64,000 bases of DNA from Winogradskyella sp. KYW1333. Lineage in GTDB: Bacteria; Bacteroidota; Bacteroidia; Flavobacteriales; Flavobacteriaceae. A model generated the notes under the pieces. It saw nothing but the letters and a program-made list of their open reading frames with translations. It had not been told where the DNA came from and ran no database searches. A program made the position numbers and the translations under genes. Positions 62,441 through 64,000 of this stretch are shown in pieces. The first letter of the stretch is position 1; the number at the start of each line of letters is the position of its first letter. The stretch covers positions 248,001 to 312,000 of the forward strand of contig NZ_QPHL01000017.1 in assembly GCF_003335675.1 (NCBI RefSeq), in the 5' to 3' direction.

Positions 62441-64000
62441 ATGAAAGAATTGATGAATAGATTTGCGATAAATTTATTTGCTGTATTTGTTTTCTTTTGT
62501 AACGATGGCGTTGCACAAGATTTTTCGAATTTATGGCAATCTCACTATTCATATAACAACATTGTTGATGTTGTATCTGGTAATAATAATATTTATGCTG
62601 CTGCTGAAAATGCTGTTTTCAGCTATGAACCCTTAACAAACGAGCTCTCAACTATTACAACAGTTGAAGGATTATCAGGAAGAGAAATAACCACAATTTA
62701 CTTCAGTAAAGATTTTAATTATTTATTGATTGGCTATGAAACAGGTTTGATTGAATTATATTCAACATTGGATCAGTCAGTTTTGTCCATAGTGGATATT
62801 TTAGATAAAGAAAATATTACTCCTGACAAAAAGCAAATAAATCACTTCTATGAGCATAACGGCTTTATTTATATTTCGACCAATTTTGGTGTGTCAGTTT
62901 ATGATTTAGAAAGATTAGAATTTGGTGACACTTATTTTATTGGCAATGGAGGTTCACAGATAAGAGTTAATCAAGTTACAGTATTGGATAATTTTGTTTA
63001 TGTGGCATGTTTAGACGGGACTGGATTAAAGCGAGCAGACTTAGGCAATCCAAACCTAATTGATTTTCAGCAATGGGAAACAGTTTTAGGGGGAAACTTC
63101 AGAAATGTTAATACATTAAACGAAAAAGTTTATGCAACTCGCATGAATAGGTCCTTATTTGAGATTGATATCAATGGATTTAACCAATTATTTCAATTTG
63201 ATACATTACCAAAAGACAGCAAGGTTTCTGGAAATAGTATTGTATTTACTACGAATGACGAAGTGCTCCTATATGACGTAAACATACAACTAGTAAATAT
63301 TTTTCAAGCATCTACGGAATACATATCAGTTTTTTCATCGGCGACATATTTAGATAATAGAATCTATATTGGCACTAAAGATCTCGGAGTTATAAGTAGT
63401 GAAATTTCAGATGGAATTGACTATTTGCAATTATTGCCCAATGGACCAATTGAGAATAACATTTTCAGACTGGACGCAACCTCTGAATCTGTTTGGGCCA
63501 CATATGGAGAATACACAGAAGCATTGAATCCCTTTCCTTTAACATCTAAAGGAATTAGTTATTTATATGAAGATGAATGGTATAATATCCCCTTTGACAG
63601 TGTCCTTGGGACGAGAGAATTAAATGAAATCACACCGAATATTTTTAATCCAAGCCAAGTTTTCATCAGTTCTTATGTAGACGGTATATTAGAACTAAAT
63701 GATTTTTCTTCAACTGAATTACTAGATGAAACTAATAGTGGTTTAGAAACAATTGTAGTGCCTAATAATCCAAATGCAAGTGATATAAGGGTATCTGCGA
63801 CTGAATTTGATACAAATGGTTTACTTTGGTCATTAACTAGTAGAGTAGATCGTGCTTTAAAATCTTTTGACCCAATTTCAGGAAATTGGCAAGGCTACAG
63901 CTTTTCTGATTTAATTGATAATCCATTATCTGATGAAGTAGGATTTTTTGACATGGAAATTGATAACAATGGAACCAAGTGGATAGGGTCATATAATAAT
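62441..64000 (+). CDS. porZ: PorZ-like beta-propeller protein of type IX secretion, C-terminus cut off
   Basis: ATG at 62441 (MKELMNRFAINLFAVFVFFC; signal peptide) opens 520 codons to the window edge without a stop. The visible part is two beta-propeller blades sets: VEGLSGREITTIYFSKDFNYLLIGYETG, EHNGFIYISTNFGVSVYDLE and VLDNFVYVACLDGTGLKRADLG are repeat units. This resembles PorZ, which delivers anionic lipopolysaccharide to the sorting machine of the type IX system. The C-terminal domain that confirms PorZ is outside the window. An ATG at 62453 is an alternative start. The metzincin at 41.7 kb would be one substrate of this system. Confidence 0.78.
   Translation, partial: MKELMNRFAINLFAVFVFFCNDGVAQDFSNLWQSHYSYNNIVDVVSGNNNIYAAAENAVFSYEPLTNELSTITTVEGLSGREITTIYFSKDFNYLLIGYETGLIELYSTLDQSVLSIVDILDKENITPDKKQINHFYEHNGFIYISTNFGVSVYDLERLEFGDTYFIGNGGSQIRVNQVTVLDNFVYVACLDGTGLKRADLGNPNLIDFQQWETVLGGNFRNVNTLNEKVYATRMNRSLFEIDINGFNQLFQFDTLPKDSKVSGNSIVFTTNDEVLLYDVNIQLVNIFQASTEYISVFSSATYLDNRIYIGTKDLGVISSEISDGIDYLQLLPNGPIENNIFRLDATSESVWATYGEYTEALNPFPLTSKGISYLYEDEWYNIPFDSVLGTRELNEITPNIFNPSQVFISSYVDGILELNDFSSTELLDETNSGLETIVVPNNPNASDIRVSATEFDTNGLLWSLTSRVDRALKSFDPISGNWQGYSFSDLIDNPLSDEVGFFDMEIDNNGTKWIGSYNN

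Overview
The window is a stretch of a low-GC chromosome from a member of the Bacteroidetes, most likely a marine Flavobacteriaceae species. The evidence is the many exact TAnnTTTG -7 promoter elements, the lack of Shine-Dalgarno-based starts, type IX secretion markers (a C-terminal sorting domain and a PorZ-like protein), flavobacterial protein families (short SDR-type threonine dehydrogenase, THC0290_0291-like protein, FeoB-associated Cys-rich peptide) and outer-membrane TonB-dependent receptors. It contains one tRNA gene and no rRNA. I see no intact mobile element, prophage or CRISPR array.

Region 1 (1-17 kb) is a haem biosynthesis locus. A leftward operon runs hemA, hemC-hemD fusion, hemE, an EI24-like membrane protein, a GNAT acetyltransferase, hemF and hemB, with a CNNM/DUF21 transporter at the window edge. 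A divergent PchR-like AraC regulator sits between it and a rightward group of hemH, a coupled MATE exporter, a large Asp-box beta-propeller protein and hemJ, followed by a sensor kinase and a crotonase. Only hemL of the C5 haem pathway is missing from the window. Region 2 (17-24 kb) holds a Tat-exported oxidoreductase, a decayed radical-SAM tail, a secreted beta protein, a second AraC regulator, an HD hydrolase, a PlsC acyltransferase, a bacilliredoxin and a small TerB/J-domain and DksA-like cluster.

Region 3 (24-31 kb) is a metal homeostasis island. It contains a TonB receptor divergent from a DtxR/MntR-type regulator plus ZIP transporter, with a perfect 18-bp palindrome between them, then feoA-feoB and a 45-residue FeoB-associated peptide. 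With the haem genes and a ferritin at 43.4 kb, iron handling is a main theme. Region 4 (31-35 kb) has an SCO protein, RseP, tRNA-Asn, three tiny overlapping ORFs, and a 0.77-kb gene-free stretch holding about 170-bp tandem units. Each unit has a promoter-like block and a perfect 16-bp palindrome, and the two complete units end in strong terminator hairpins of unrelated sequence. These units are the best candidate here for something undescribed.

Region 5 (35-64 kb) is mainly housekeeping: threonine dehydrogenase, M13 peptidase, a short SSB, a T9SS-secreted metzincin, ferritin, an HDAC-like protein, metG, LD-carboxypeptidase, yraN, nadD-gmk-yicC, transporters, a Na+/H+ antiporter, gdhA, and the first 520 codons of a PorZ-like protein at the right edge. 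Several short genes (45, 57, 57 and 58 residues) were found by reading the intergenic sequence. All functional calls rest on reading motifs; no database search was run.
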